A stretch of 64,000 nt of DNA from a virus (IMGVR_UViG_3300008113_000059:1-64000); one strand, 5' to 3'; numbered from the stretch's first letter, positions 9,981 through 19,003 are shown. Notes: generated from the sequence alone by a model not told the origin. A program made the numbers and translations.

Positions 9981-10688
9981 ATGAACTTTAAACAGCCATT
10001 AATTCCAACCCCTGACGAATATGTTTTCCAACTTGCACCTATTCCTGTGTATCAAAGGATATTTGATGATGCCTTAACTGATAAAGTGTATAAATTAGGT
10101 CTGGAAGCATTAAACGATACACAAAAAAGAATGGGACAGGAATTACCGTTACAATATGATTCGGAACGGCAATCTACCTATGAGGTAAATTATACTAGGG
10201 AGGATCAATGGGTCGAGGACCATGAATTTCCTCCGATAGGAAGCCGTTTTTGGACTCCTCCTAATGATTTTCTTAATTATGATAATGAGCTGGTAAAAAT
10301 TATAAAAAGAAGAATAGAGGGAGGATTTTTACAATTATTAAAATCTATACAAATAGAGACTAAAAGCAAACCCGTCATAACGGAAAGTTGGCTACAGTAC
10401 TATGACCCATTTTCGGGTAGGGGTCACAATGCTCATAACCATTGTCGCTGGCATCACGGCGAAACGAAACAAATAATGTTTTCCGGAGGTTATTATTTAT
10501 CCGACGGAGATCCCATAGCGGATCATCCTTACAGCGGGGTATTTTCTTTTCATGTCCGCGGGATGAAGTATTACATTAGACCTAAAAAGGGAATGCTTTT
10601 AATATGGCCATATGATATAATTCATTCGGTGGAGCCTTTTTATGGTAGTAAAGAAAGAGCAGTTATAAACTTCAATATACAGATATAG
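9981..10688 (+). CDS. 2OG-Fe(II) oxygenase (prolyl-hydroxylase-like fold)
   Basis: 235 residues. The core reads W137 ... HNAHNHCRWHHG (149-160), SGGYYLSDGD (168-177), LLIWPYDIIHSVEP (206-219) and ERAVINFN (225-232). This is the pattern of phage-borne 2OG-Fe(II) oxygenases: proximal His ligands around 152/154, distal His215, and Arg226 for 2-oxoglutarate. Phage members of this group are common and their substrates mostly unknown. Here the neighbours are collagen-like fibres and glycosyltransferases, so hydroxylation of fibre residues is an attractive but unproven role. The N-terminal ~30 residues (QLAPIPVYQRIF) are typical of these proteins. Confidence 0.8.
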   Translation: MNFKQPLIPTPDEYVFQLAPIPVYQRIFDDALTDKVYKLGLEALNDTQKRMGQELPLQYDSERQSTYEVNYTREDQWVEDHEFPPIGSRFWTPPNDFLNYDNELVKIIKRRIEGGFLQLLKSIQIETKSKPVITESWLQYYDPFSGRGHNAHNHCRWHHGETKQIMFSGGYYLSDGDPIADHPYSGVFSFHVRGMKYYIRPKKGMLLIWPYDIIHSVEPFYGSKERAVINFNIQI

Positions 10689-10719
10689 GTACCCTAAAAT
10701 TAATTAATTTTTTGAAACT

Positions 10720-10733
10720 ATTATAAACAAAAC
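10720..10733 (+). promoter_or_regulatory. ATTATAAACAAAAC motif upstream of 10758
   Basis: Second copy of the ATTATAAACnAAA element, 24 nt before the ATG at 10758 and preceded by a T-run (10708-10713). Possible promoter for the second half of the modification island. Confidence 0.3.
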
Positions 10734-10757
10734 AGCTAAAAATAGTAAATTTTAAAC

Positions 10758-11030
10758 ATGAGCGAACAAATTAAATTACCAGAAGAATTGCTTTTAGAGA
10801 TCCAAGCTTTAAAAGACGAGTTAACAGAGAACGTTGTTAGAATCGGAAGATTGAATGTCCAAAAATCATTCTACGAGAAGGATTTGAAAATGATGAATAC
10901 TGAATTGGATTCTTTGTATGATATGGCTGAAGCTATTTCAAAAAAAGAGCATGCCTTAGAAGCTAAAGTTGTTAATGAATATGGTAGTGGCAAACTAGAT
11001 TTCGAATCTGGGGTTTTTACAAAATCTTAA
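10758..11030 (+). CDS. Small coiled-coil protein
   Basis: 90 residues, nearly all predicted helix with heptad-like leucines (LPEELLLEIQALKDEL) and a short C-terminal tail ending GSGKLDFESGVFTKS. No enzymatic motif. Such small coiled-coil proteins with a 'G.G.LD.ESGVF' tail are familiar from T4-like phages of Bacteroidota and other marine hosts, but I cannot name a role. Confidence 0.7.
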   Translation: MSEQIKLPEELLLEIQALKDELTENVVRIGRLNVQKSFYEKDLKMMNTELDSLYDMAEAISKKEHALEAKVVNEYGSGKLDFESGVFTKS

Positions 11031-11063
11031 ATGTCATCCTCTGAATCAACATAAAAGGGGGTG

Positions 11064-12011
11064 ATGAAAAAAATAATTTATATCACTCCCCATCTTTCCA
11101 CCGGAGGATTGCCTCAATATCTGTATAAAAAGATAGAGTCTTTCAATAAGGTGGCTGATGTTTATTGCGTGGAATACAGTTTTCATGGTGATGCATATGT
11201 TGTTCAGAGAAATAAAATAGCTGAACTTCTTGGAGATAGATTTATACCTTTATATGACAATAAGAACAAAATTATCGAATTATTGGAGGATATAAAACCT
11301 GATGTGATTCATTTCGAGGAGCTTCCTGAATCCTTCGTTAGTTCCGAATTATTAAATAGGATCTATAGCAATGATAGGAAATATTTTATATGTGAAACAT
11401 GCCACGGTTCAAATATACCAATAAGTGTTAAGCTATACAGACCTGATAAATTCATTATGGTTTCCGAGTGGATAGACAATAAGTTTAAACCACTGGGGGT
11501 ACCTTCCGATATACTGGAGTACCCTATTGAGGATCTAACACCTCTTAAGAAACATCATATGAATTTGCTTGGCTTATCGCCGGATTTCAAACATGTGGTA
11601 AATATTGGATTATTTACCTCCGGCAAGAATCAGAAAGAGGTTGTTGAGTACGCAAAGAAAACTGAGCATCTCCCAATAAGGTATCATTTCATTGGTAATA
11701 CCGCTGATAATTTTAAGGATTATTGGGAACCTATTCTGACTGATCTTCCTTCTAATTGCAGGATATGGGGTGAAAGAAATGATGTTGATTCATTCTATCA
11801 AGCTGCGGATCTTTTTCTATTTACCTCTATTTTTGAGCTAAATCCTCTGTCGATAAAGGAAGCTCTTTCTTGGAAGCTTCCTTGTATGTTTAGAAAACTT
11901 GATACTTACATGAGCACGTATGATGGATTTCCTAATGTTCATTATCTCAACGATGACAGGGAATCTAATATTTCGGAAATGCTAAAAATACTTGGTGTAG
12001 ATGGAAATTAA
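11064..12011 (+). CDS. GT-B glycosyltransferase (GT4/GT1-like)
   Basis: About 315 residues. MKKIIYITPHLSTGGLPQYL is the classical N-terminus of GT4 enzymes (Gly-Gly loop). The C-terminal half has VVNIGLFTSGKNQKEV, a donor-domain strand (RYHFIGN), a CRIWGERNDV-type segment and SIFELNPLSIKEAL, the E-x7-E nucleotide-sugar region. A GTG lies one codon upstream at 11061, but the ATG at 11064 is preferred. A purine-rich AAAAGGGG precedes it. It overlaps the heptosyltransferase gene by 11 bases, so both are probably made together. Acceptor unknown. Confidence 0.85.
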   Translation: MKKIIYITPHLSTGGLPQYLYKKIESFNKVADVYCVEYSFHGDAYVVQRNKIAELLGDRFIPLYDNKNKIIELLEDIKPDVIHFEELPESFVSSELLNRIYSNDRKYFICETCHGSNIPISVKLYRPDKFIMVSEWIDNKFKPLGVPSDILEYPIEDLTPLKKHHMNLLGLSPDFKHVVNIGLFTSGKNQKEVVEYAKKTEHLPIRYHFIGNTADNFKDYWEPILTDLPSNCRIWGERNDVDSFYQAADLFLFTSIFELNPLSIKEALSWKLPCMFRKLDTYMSTYDGFPNVHYLNDDRESNISEMLKILGVDGN

Positions 12012-13191
12012 AGAGCAGTCAATTAGCATATACTCCGATCTGGTTAAATACGACGAGATCCACTTTGAAGAGAATCTAAAAATTAGAGCTCATTTATCGT
12101 TTGATTATAATCCTAAAATAGAAATATCCGGTCCCTCTGGGATACCGGGAATCCCCAATTCATTTAATACATTCATAAGAGACAGCGGAGATCTTCTATA
12201 CACATCAACCATACACACCGTAATGTTTTCATCAGGACTCCGACGGTGGGTTTTTGATTGCGACATGGAAGTCAGAGACGAATCAAATAATATAATCTCA
12301 TCATTTAACCTTTTTGATAAATTTAAAACTGGTAAAGTTTTGGTTTCTATTGACAGCTCAGCATTAGGTGATACATTAGCTTGGCTCCCATATATAGAAG
12401 AATTTAGAAAAAAATATGCTGTCAACAACCTTATTGTAACGACATTTTGGAATCAGTTATTTGAGGGTCGATATGCCGATATAAAATTCAAACATCCTGG
12501 ATACAGGGAGGAAGAAATTGATGCAATTATTGGTGTTGGTTGGTACGAGGAGACTGATGCTAATGTTCATAAAAATGATCCCCGTTCTATACCAATGCAG
12601 CAGGTTGCATCTGATATATTGGGTGTAGAGTATGCTGGTGAAATTAAACCTATAATTAACAAGACCCTACTAAGTAGACCTACTGATAAGAAATACGTTT
12701 GTATTGCAACAGAATCCACAGCGGGTGCAAAATATTGGCATTATCCTGGAGGATGGCAAAGATTGGTTGATTTACTTAAATCAGTGGGTTACGATGTGAT
12801 TGTTATTCACAAACAACCAACTGATCTAAAGGGAGTCATAGATAGAACGGGGGATCTTCCGATATCGGAAAGAATAAGTGATCTACTGCAATGTGAATTT
12901 TTCATTGGACTTGGATCTGGTATGTCTTGGTTATCGTGGTCCTTGGAAGTTCCAACGGTCATGATATCCGGATTCAGTCTACCCACAATGGAGTTTTTAG
13001 ATAAAACTCTAAGAATAATAAATAAGGATGTTTGTCATGGATGTTTCTCAAACACATCATATAAATTTGACAGAGGCGATTGGTGGTGGTGTCCTGTTCA
13101 TAAAGGAACAGATCGCTACTTCGAATGCACAAGAACAATAAAGCCGGAAGATGTCTTCATAAAGATATTAGACTGGATTCCCACTCTTTAA
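12001..13191 (+). CDS. Autotransporter-type O-heptosyltransferase (GT9/BAHT-like)
   Basis: 396 residues. The N-terminal ~110 residues form a beta-rich domain. Then come VLVSIDSSALGDTLAWLPYI and a GT9 donor half (VCIATESTAGAKYWHYPGGW, CEFFIGLGSGMSWLSW). The C-terminus has CHGC, 15 residues, WWWCP, and FECT: four cysteines as in the iron-finger of bacterial autotransporter heptosyltransferases (TibC/AAH group), including SNTSYKFDRGDWWW. Those enzymes move heptose from ADP-heptose to Ser on beta-helical passenger repeats. Phage fibres nearby are Ser/Thr-rich and one is a predicted beta-helix. The family call is strong; the fibre as substrate is inference. Confidence 0.82.
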   Translation: MEIKEQSISIYSDLVKYDEIHFEENLKIRAHLSFDYNPKIEISGPSGIPGIPNSFNTFIRDSGDLLYTSTIHTVMFSSGLRRWVFDCDMEVRDESNNIISSFNLFDKFKTGKVLVSIDSSALGDTLAWLPYIEEFRKKYAVNNLIVTTFWNQLFEGRYADIKFKHPGYREEEIDAIIGVGWYEETDANVHKNDPRSIPMQQVASDILGVEYAGEIKPIINKTLLSRPTDKKYVCIATESTAGAKYWHYPGGWQRLVDLLKSVGYDVIVIHKQPTDLKGVIDRTGDLPISERISDLLQCEFFIGLGSGMSWLSWSLEVPTVMISGFSLPTMEFLDKTLRIINKDVCHGCFSNTSYKFDRGDWWWCPVHKGTDRYFECTRTIKPEDVFIKILDWIPTL

Positions 13192-13297
13192 AAATTAACT
13201 CTACCCGATTCAGTAACAACCTCCTCTGGATAGGTTATTCTTGTGCCTTGTTTATGAGATTCTGCTATACCTTTGAATTTCGCAATTTATTTATTTA

Positions 13298-13306
13298 GAT
13301 ATATAA
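13298..13306 (+). promoter_or_regulatory. Candidate late promoter box GATATATAA
   Basis: GATATATAA in the gap after the heptosyltransferase, 20 nt before the ATG at 13327. It is the same box found before several structural genes (19174, 24348, 35061, 37427, 53086, 56733, 60505). Confidence 0.55.
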
Positions 13307-13326
13307 TCTCACTTAAAAAATATCAA

Positions 13327-13662
13327 ATGTCAGAAATAAGAGAATATTTTACATGGGAGGGAAACACGTTAATATTCGGTGACAGAGATGGATACAAATG
13401 GGAAACAACCTATAAAATAGTCCAGGACGCTGCATCAGCCGTTAATCTGGCCAGTGGATATGGATTACATCCACTGGAAAACATCGAGAGGAAACTTCCG
13501 GGGAAAGAATTTAAACAGTTTATAAGGATCGTTTGTGAAGTTAACGGAAAGATATATACAGAGACTAGACACAAAGAGATAGCTAGAAAAGTCACTGTTG
13601 GTGATATAGAGAAAACCTTTGATAAATATAGCATAAAAATCGAGGTAAAAGATAATAAATAA
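13327..13662 (+). CDS. Small hypothetical protein
   Basis: 111 residues starting MSEIREYFTWEG. The frame stays open upstream to 13273, but that would place the GATATATAA box inside the gene, so the ATG at 13327 is chosen. Mixed alpha/beta, no membrane segment and no known motif. The stop is followed after three bases by the next gene. Confidence 0.7.
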   Translation: MSEIREYFTWEGNTLIFGDRDGYKWETTYKIVQDAASAVNLASGYGLHPLENIERKLPGKEFKQFIRIVCEVNGKIYTETRHKEIARKVTVGDIEKTFDKYSIKIEVKDNK

Positions 13663-13665
13663 GAA

Positions 13666-14382
13666 ATGATAACAAGATATTCAGATTTCGTTTTCAAACC
13701 AAAGCAACCATTGGCACCTTCTAATGGACCCATTTTGGAAAAAAAAGAGGTTAAAAAAGATGATAAACTATTGAAAGAAAATTTAATCGATGATGTTATC
13801 TCATCAAAGATGAAATTACCTATCCCTGTTGACATCAAAACAAATTATGGGAATGAGGAAGAGGAGGAGTTTGACGACGAAGAATATTACGGGGAACCAG
13901 TAGAAAAAACAATAACGGACTTTATAGACCCAGCTTATATAAAATCTACACAGCCAACTTTTATTTCTGAACCCGAAGAAGTTGTATCCGAGCCTATAAT
14001 CACGGAGCCACAAATTCCTATGGATCCGCTTGCTTATAAAATATTCAGAGACAAAGCGGAATCTTTCGAATGCAAGGTTATGATAGAGGGAAGCGATGTT
14101 AAAAACACTGCGGTTAGACTTATACTAGAATCCGAAGAATGGAACATATTCTTTAAAGGTTCCATAAGCGGAGGAGTTTGTAGGATACCTCTTAAAAAAA
14201 TATCAATATTATCACCGGGACTTAAAGGTGTAATTAAATTAGAGGTTGTTGTAGATGGGGAGATTTTCTATCCTTGGTACGAAACATTCCAAGTGCAAAA
14301 CAATAAGAATGTAAAGGTGGAAATATTATCACAAAAGCAAAATAACCAGGCACAATCAGGCACTAGAGTTAGAATTGCTTAA
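13666..14382 (+). CDS. Acidic-linker protein with C-terminal Ig-like domain
   Basis: 238 residues. The N-terminus MITRYSDFVFKPKQP is followed by a Lys-rich stretch, then a long acidic linker (NEEEEEFDDEEYYGEP, about 64-80) and a Pro/Glu-rich segment. The final ~110 residues look like a beta-sandwich (ECKVMIEGSD..., LKGVIKLEVVVDGEIFYPWY). T4-like phages carry related virion or scaffold proteins with this disordered-then-Ig layout. Exact role unknown; position before fibre genes suggests a virion component. Confidence 0.6.
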   Translation: MITRYSDFVFKPKQPLAPSNGPILEKKEVKKDDKLLKENLIDDVISSKMKLPIPVDIKTNYGNEEEEEFDDEEYYGEPVEKTITDFIDPAYIKSTQPTFISEPEEVVSEPIITEPQIPMDPLAYKIFRDKAESFECKVMIEGSDVKNTAVRLILESEEWNIFFKGSISGGVCRIPLKKISILSPGLKGVIKLEVVVDGEIFYPWYETFQVQNNKNVKVEILSQKQNNQAQSGTRVRIA

Positions 14383-14401
14383 ACGCAAAAAAATTTAATA
14401 A

Positions 14402-15540
14402 GTGTCAAATCCGTTAAATCTTACAGGCCAATTTATAGCCGACACGTATGGTAGATTATTGCAGACACAAGACAATAATGTCTATGATGGGGAGGGCAAT
14501 TATTTATATACAATAGGTGGAACAGGGGGAGGATCAGAAATTCCTGGTCCTACTGGTCCTACTGGTCCTACCGGACCAAGCGGTGCTATAGGAGCTATTG
14601 GTGTAACTGGAAATACTGGAGCAACAGGATCACAAGGTCCAACAGGATCACAAGGTCCAACAGGATCACAAGGTCCAACAGGATCACAAGGTCCAACAGG
14701 ATCACAAGGTATAATGGAGCAACCGGAACTATTGGAGCTACTGGACCAACTGGAACTAATGGGGCTATAGGAGCTACAGGCCCAACTGGAGCTAATGGTA
14801 ATGATGGTATTAGTGTTTCATATTATAGATATAAAGCAGGAACAAGCTCTCAAACTCCTCCCCCTGCGACGAATCAAATTATATGGGATAATGCTACCCA
14901 AATAAGCTCTACCATACTATACATTTCCCATTTAACGACGGATAATATAGATATAGATGTTTTTCTAGGTTTAATTACAACGGAGGATAATTTAATCATC
15001 CAGGACCAGAACAATTCTAGTAACTACCAAAAATGGTTGGTGAGTTCATCACCCACAATTATACCTAATAATTATGTTTCTGTACCAGTTACTTATGTGG
15101 AAGGTGGTTATTCATTTTCTGCTGGACAGGATATAATTCTAGTACCCCTATCTATTGGGATACAAGGTCCAGCAGGACCCACAGGAAACAATGGTGCTAA
15201 TGGAGCAACTGGTCCAACGGGAAATAATGGAGCAACCGGACCCACGGGATCCTCTGGTGAATATTCAATAACAACCACAACAACCACTTATAATATAGTT
15301 GATACCAGTGGGACTTTTATCTTAAAATGCGATAGCACGGGGGGTGAATTTCAAGTCAATTTACCAACAGCAATAGGAAATACAGCAACAATAGTCGTTA
15401 AAAAAACTGCTGGTACAGCAGCTGTTACAGTTAATGGATTTTCAACAGAAACTATTGACGATGGGCTTACCGCAGTAATAAATAACATATATGAATCAAT
15501 TACATTAGTTTCCGATAATTCAAACTGGTGGGTAATATAA
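14402..15540 (+). CDS. Collagen-like (Gly-Pro-Thr) fibre protein, frameshifted
   Basis: Starts at GTG 14402 with [20 protein letters not shown], a typical virion-fibre N-terminus. Then come Gly-X-Y triplets rich in GPT, SQG and ATG (14546-14810). Frame 2 runs off the collagen pattern after 14710 and stops at 14770, while frame 1 continues it cleanly from AAT 14713 ([14 protein letters not shown]) to 15540. One base is missing at 14711-14712, or a -1 shift occurs. After the repeat follows the same beta-module as in the first fibre ([18 protein letters not shown]), a second short collagen block and a C-terminal beta domain. Gly-Pro-Thr repeats recall Bacillus BclA, where Thr is glycosylated. 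Confidence 0.8.
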
Positions 15541-15554
15541 AATAAAGATTAAAA

Positions 15555-16001
15555 ATGGCATACAATCCTAATAATCCAAACGGACAAACAACTGCAGCAA
15601 ACTCAGCGCCAGTCGTTATTGCATCGGATCAGACTGCAGTTAATGCCTCCCTACAAGAGATTGCAACTGGAGGTGCATCAGTATTTCACCTTGTTTCTTT
15701 ATCAGGTACAAATCCTACAAATATAAAAAATGGACCTGGTAAGATAACCGGATGGTTCATTTATAATAACACAGGAGTTGTTAAAAAAGTTGCATTTCAT
15801 AATAATGCAGGTACACCAACAGCAGGAACAGGCGTTTATTTTTCAATCGTAATTCCTCCCCTATCAGCAGCTAATTGTTCCTTTCCCGCAGGAATAAATT
15901 TTTCAACTGGTATTGCAATAACTACAACAAGTGGTTTAGCAGATTCCGATACATCTATCGTTAATGCATCGGATCTTAGTATAAATATATTCTTTAAATA
16001 A
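15555..16001 (+). CDS. Small virion/decoration-like protein
   Basis: 148 residues. The N-terminus NNPNGQTTAANSAPVVIASD is a sequence style often seen at the start of phage head-fibre or decoration proteins. The remainder is a Ser/Thr/Ala-rich beta domain (KITGWFIYNNTGVVKKVAFH). It lies 14 bases after the collagen-like fibre stop and one base before the next gene's ATG, so it belongs to the fibre operon. Function inferred from style and context only. Confidence 0.6.
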   Translation: MAYNPNNPNGQTTAANSAPVVIASDQTAVNASLQEIATGGASVFHLVSLSGTNPTNIKNGPGKITGWFIYNNTGVVKKVAFHNNAGTPTAGTGVYFSIVIPPLSAANCSFPAGINFSTGIAITTTSGLADSDTSIVNASDLSINIFFK

Positions 16002-16002
16002 T

Positions 16003-16341
16003 ATGGCAAACATTCAATCAACAAACAAATTTACGTATCCATTGCAATGGAACATCGAAAAACTCAATGTAACGGTTAATACATTTCCTCTTTTCCCTGA
16101 AACTGTTGAAGTATTCTGGGAATTAATAGGTGGTGATTTTTCAAAAGAAGGTACTCTGATTATTCCTCAAGAAATAGTCTCTCAATGGGGAACTAACGAT
16201 TCGATATTGGAGGATTATGTTATCGAACAATTAAACTTAACTCGATCAATAACTGAAGAAACTCTACCAACCGAAGAAACTACACCGACGGAAGAAACTC
16301 CACCGACAGAAGAAACTCCACCGACAGAACCTATAGTATAG
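16003..16341 (+). CDS. Small protein with C-terminal PTEET repeats
   Basis: 112 residues. The first ~85 form a compact beta/alpha domain (ETVEVFWELIGGDFSKEGTLII) reminiscent of small phage tail or fibre proteins. The end is five tandem six-residue units of the PTEET type, encoded by 18-bp repeats at about 16255-16335. The Thr-rich tail is a possible glycan acceptor or spacer. The next gene begins two bases after the stop. Confidence 0.6.
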   Translation: MANIQSTNKFTYPLQWNIEKLNVTVNTFPLFPETVEVFWELIGGDFSKEGTLIIPQEIVSQWGTNDSILEDYVIEQLNLTRSITEETLPTEETTPTEETPPTEETPPTEPIV

Positions 16342-16342
16342 G

Positions 16343-19003
16343 ATGGCAATAAAGTATTGGTACGTAGCAAATAATGGTAGTGCCTCTTGGTCAACCGGTG
16401 GTAATTGGTACGATACTTCTGGAGGTCCACCAAATGGAGGCGTTGTTGTAGGTGCACCTACAGTAGATGATGATGCTATTTTAGATAGTAATTCTGGTAC
16501 TGGTACGATAACTATTACGTCGAATGCTTCGACTTGTCTTTCTCTTGATGCTAGTTCTTTTAGCGGGACTTTTGCCGGTACTGCTACTATTACAATCATA
16601 TATAGCTTATACCTCGGACCCAGTATGACTTTATCTCATACTGGTAGAATGGCTTTTGGAAGTGCAGCTTACGGACCTACTTATTCAGGTGTCCTAGATT
16701 TTTCTACTCAAACCGTTGTAGGTACTATAGTCTTTCAAAGTCCTGGATCTTATTGGGATGTCTATGATTTAAAAACCGTTTCTACATCTTCAGTTACTTT
16801 AAGTGGTGGAGAAATATCTACATACAATTCTAATAAACCATATGCATTAGAATGTGGTTTATTCATATCAACTGGGAGTGGGTCAAGAGCCTTCTGGGGT
16901 GGGTCAAGTGGTATAGATTGGAACATTACTGGATTTGGTACGGTTTGGAATGTTAGTGGAACAAATATCACTGCTGGGGATTATTATAATAACTATCCTA
17001 CCGGATACCTTAATATCACAAATTCATCCTCCAATACAAAAACCATTACGCATTCATTAACTGGATTTAATACTCCTTTCCAAACAACCCTAGGTGGAAC
17101 TGGTAATGGATCCTTTGTTATATCATCTAGTGCAGGGTTGAACGATTTTTATGTTACCAATACTGGAGGAGCTCAATTAACTTTTAATTCTTGTACTATA
17201 TACGGTAACTATTTCAGTTTTGGTAATTCTAATGTTAATTGGAATAGTACGAGTTCTGTTATAACATTCGTAAACACCGGTGATCTTGAATTCATCTTAA
17301 GTCCTAATAGTACTATTACCTTTTCAGGAGATATTGTAATGAATATGGCTGCCAATTCTTACATATATTACACGTCGAACGGTAAGTCTCTAACCGGAAC
17401 TTTTACTCTTAATAATGGAAGTACTCTATATGCTTATGATAGCTTTTCTTGTAATGGTACTTTTACGTTAAACTCGGGAATTGTAGAATATACTGGAGCG
17501 CCTATATCCATTGGTGCTTTATCATCAAGCAATTCTAATACTCGTACATTTTCTACTCCGACTTTATATTTAACGGGTACTGGTACTCTTATATCAGCAT
17601 CAGTTACAACCGGATTAACGTTTGCCGTTGACGATATTTATCTAACAAGCACGAGTTCATTATCAAAAACTGCATCTTTTTCAGGTATAATTTGTGCAAT
17701 AAACTCGGTAAATTTGGAAGGATCCGGAAGTAGTTTAACGTCGATGACATTCGCTGCTTCTTCGGTTACTACTCCTTATGTATACATACGAAAATTAGGA
17801 GGAACTTTAAACATAGGTACGAGTACGATGAGATCTTTAGTTTTTGTTGAGGGATCTACTATAACCTGGGCAAATGGTAGTAATGTACACACCATACTAG
17901 AAGATCTTATTTTATGTTCTTCTATGACGGTATCTACTTCGTCAAGTACCATATCATTTCCTTTAGCTAACGAGTATAGTTCCACTTTTGTTACTGCAAA
18001 TAAAACTTTTAGTGGAACTTTGAGTGTGTTAAACCCGAATGGATTGTTTGTTAATGGAAATTATACCTCAACTTCTACGAGTACTAGTGCAATAAGTGTA
18101 GCAACTCAAGGTTCGGTAACTTTCAGCGGTAACGTACAAGTTAGTAGCGGTAGTTTTGTTTCCAATAGTGGAACTTCTGGAGGTGGAGCTCAGGGTTTAT
18201 TTGCAAATGTAGATTTTAGAGGATCTCTAACCGCTAATGCCGTTTCATTTACCGATACATATGTTCAGTTACGAAACGCCACAGTAAATGGAGCTATGAG
18301 TTTTAGTACATATGGTTCAATGTATGTTTATCCAAATTCTACACTCAATCTAGGGTCATTTGCATCATCTACAGCCTCTGCCGTTAGAGATATAACATTA
18401 AACAATGCAATCATAAACCTTAATGGTATTGGAACAGTTTGGAATACCAGTTCCGGAGGAGCAAATTTAACTCTTAGTGCCGCTAGTTCTACCATAAACA
18501 TAACTAATAAAACATCCAATACAGTGACTGTATTATTAGGTAATGCATATGCTTATGGAAACTTTAATATTGATCGATCACAGCCTTATTCTGCCGGATT
18601 TGCTGTATCTACCATTGTTGGTGGGATTGGTGATTCATTTGCAAATTTTATAGATACCACGAAAATGACTCCTCCAGGAGCATTACATGATATAGTATTT
18701 TCCGGATCATCTTCTGCTACATACACTCAGATCCGAGAAACATTTAAAGTAGGTAATCCTGACAATCTTACGAGGATATATTCGAGTTCAGCCAATCCAT
18801 TTTATCTGCAAAAAACCGCATCAGTTTCTAATGGATTGGTAATTTGCTCAAATGTTTATGTTCAATTATCTAGAGTTCTTCCTACTAATACTTGGTATGC
18901 CATAGGTTCTACCACCAACACGACATCAAGTGATGGAGGATCTAATGTTAATTGGATATTCGGAGTTCCTTCGAGAAGATTAGGATCTCAAGGAGTAGGG
19001 TAA
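16343..19003 (+). CDS. Ser/Thr-rich predicted beta-helix fibre or adhesin
   Basis: 886 residues starting MAIKYWYVANNGSASWSTGG. The sequence is an unbroken series of short beta strands and turns rich in Ser, Thr, Gly and Asn (for example TFTLNNGSTLYAY, GTFTLNSGIVEYTG), with few charges and almost no helices. This is the pattern of right-handed beta-helix passengers and phage adhesins. No enzymatic motif is evident. It ends with ...RRLGSQGVG. It sits right after the collagen-like fibre group and before the neck gene. Its resemblance to autotransporter passengers makes it the best candidate substrate for the heptosyltransferase at 12001 (inference). Confidence 0.7.
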   Translation: MAIKYWYVANNGSASWSTGGNWYDTSGGPPNGGVVVGAPTVDDDAILDSNSGTGTITITSNASTCLSLDASSFSGTFAGTATITIIYSLYLGPSMTLSHTGRMAFGSAAYGPTYSGVLDFSTQTVVGTIVFQSPGSYWDVYDLKTVSTSSVTLSGGEISTYNSNKPYALECGLFISTGSGSRAFWGGSSGIDWNITGFGTVWNVSGTNITAGDYYNNYPTGYLNITNSSSNTKTITHSLTGFNTPFQTTLGGTGNGSFVISSSAGLNDFYVTNTGGAQLTFNSCTIYGNYFSFGNSNVNWNSTSSVITFVNTGDLEFILSPNSTITFSGDIVMNMAANSYIYYTSNGKSLTGTFTLNNGSTLYAYDSFSCNGTFTLNSGIVEYTGAPISIGALSSSNSNTRTFSTPTLYLTGTGTLISASVTTGLTFAVDDIYLTSTSSLSKTASFSGIICAINSVNLEGSGSSLTSMTFAASSVTTPYVYIRKLGGTLNIGTSTMRSLVFVEGSTITWANGSNVHTILEDLILCSSMTVSTSSSTISFPLANEYSSTFVTANKTFSGTLSVLNPNGLFVNGNYTSTSTSTSAISVATQGSVTFSGNVQVSSGSFVSNSGTSGGGAQGLFANVDFRGSLTANAVSFTDTYVQLRNATVNGAMSFSTYGSMYVYPNSTLNLGSFASSTASAVRDITLNNAIINLNGIGTVWNTSSGGANLTLSAASSTINITNKTSNTVTVLLGNAYAYGNFNIDRSQPYSAGFAVSTIVGGIGDSFANFIDTTKMTPPGALHDIVFSGSSSATYTQIRETFKVGNPDNLTRIYSSSANPFYLQKTASVSNGLVICSNVYVQLSRVLPTNTWYAIGSTTNTTSSDGGSNVNWIFGVPSRRLGSQGVG

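Noticed and set aside
13192-13326. Possible tRNA in the gap
   Set aside because: No cloverleaf, no TTC-type T loop and no CCA end on either strand; no tRNA was seen elsewhere.
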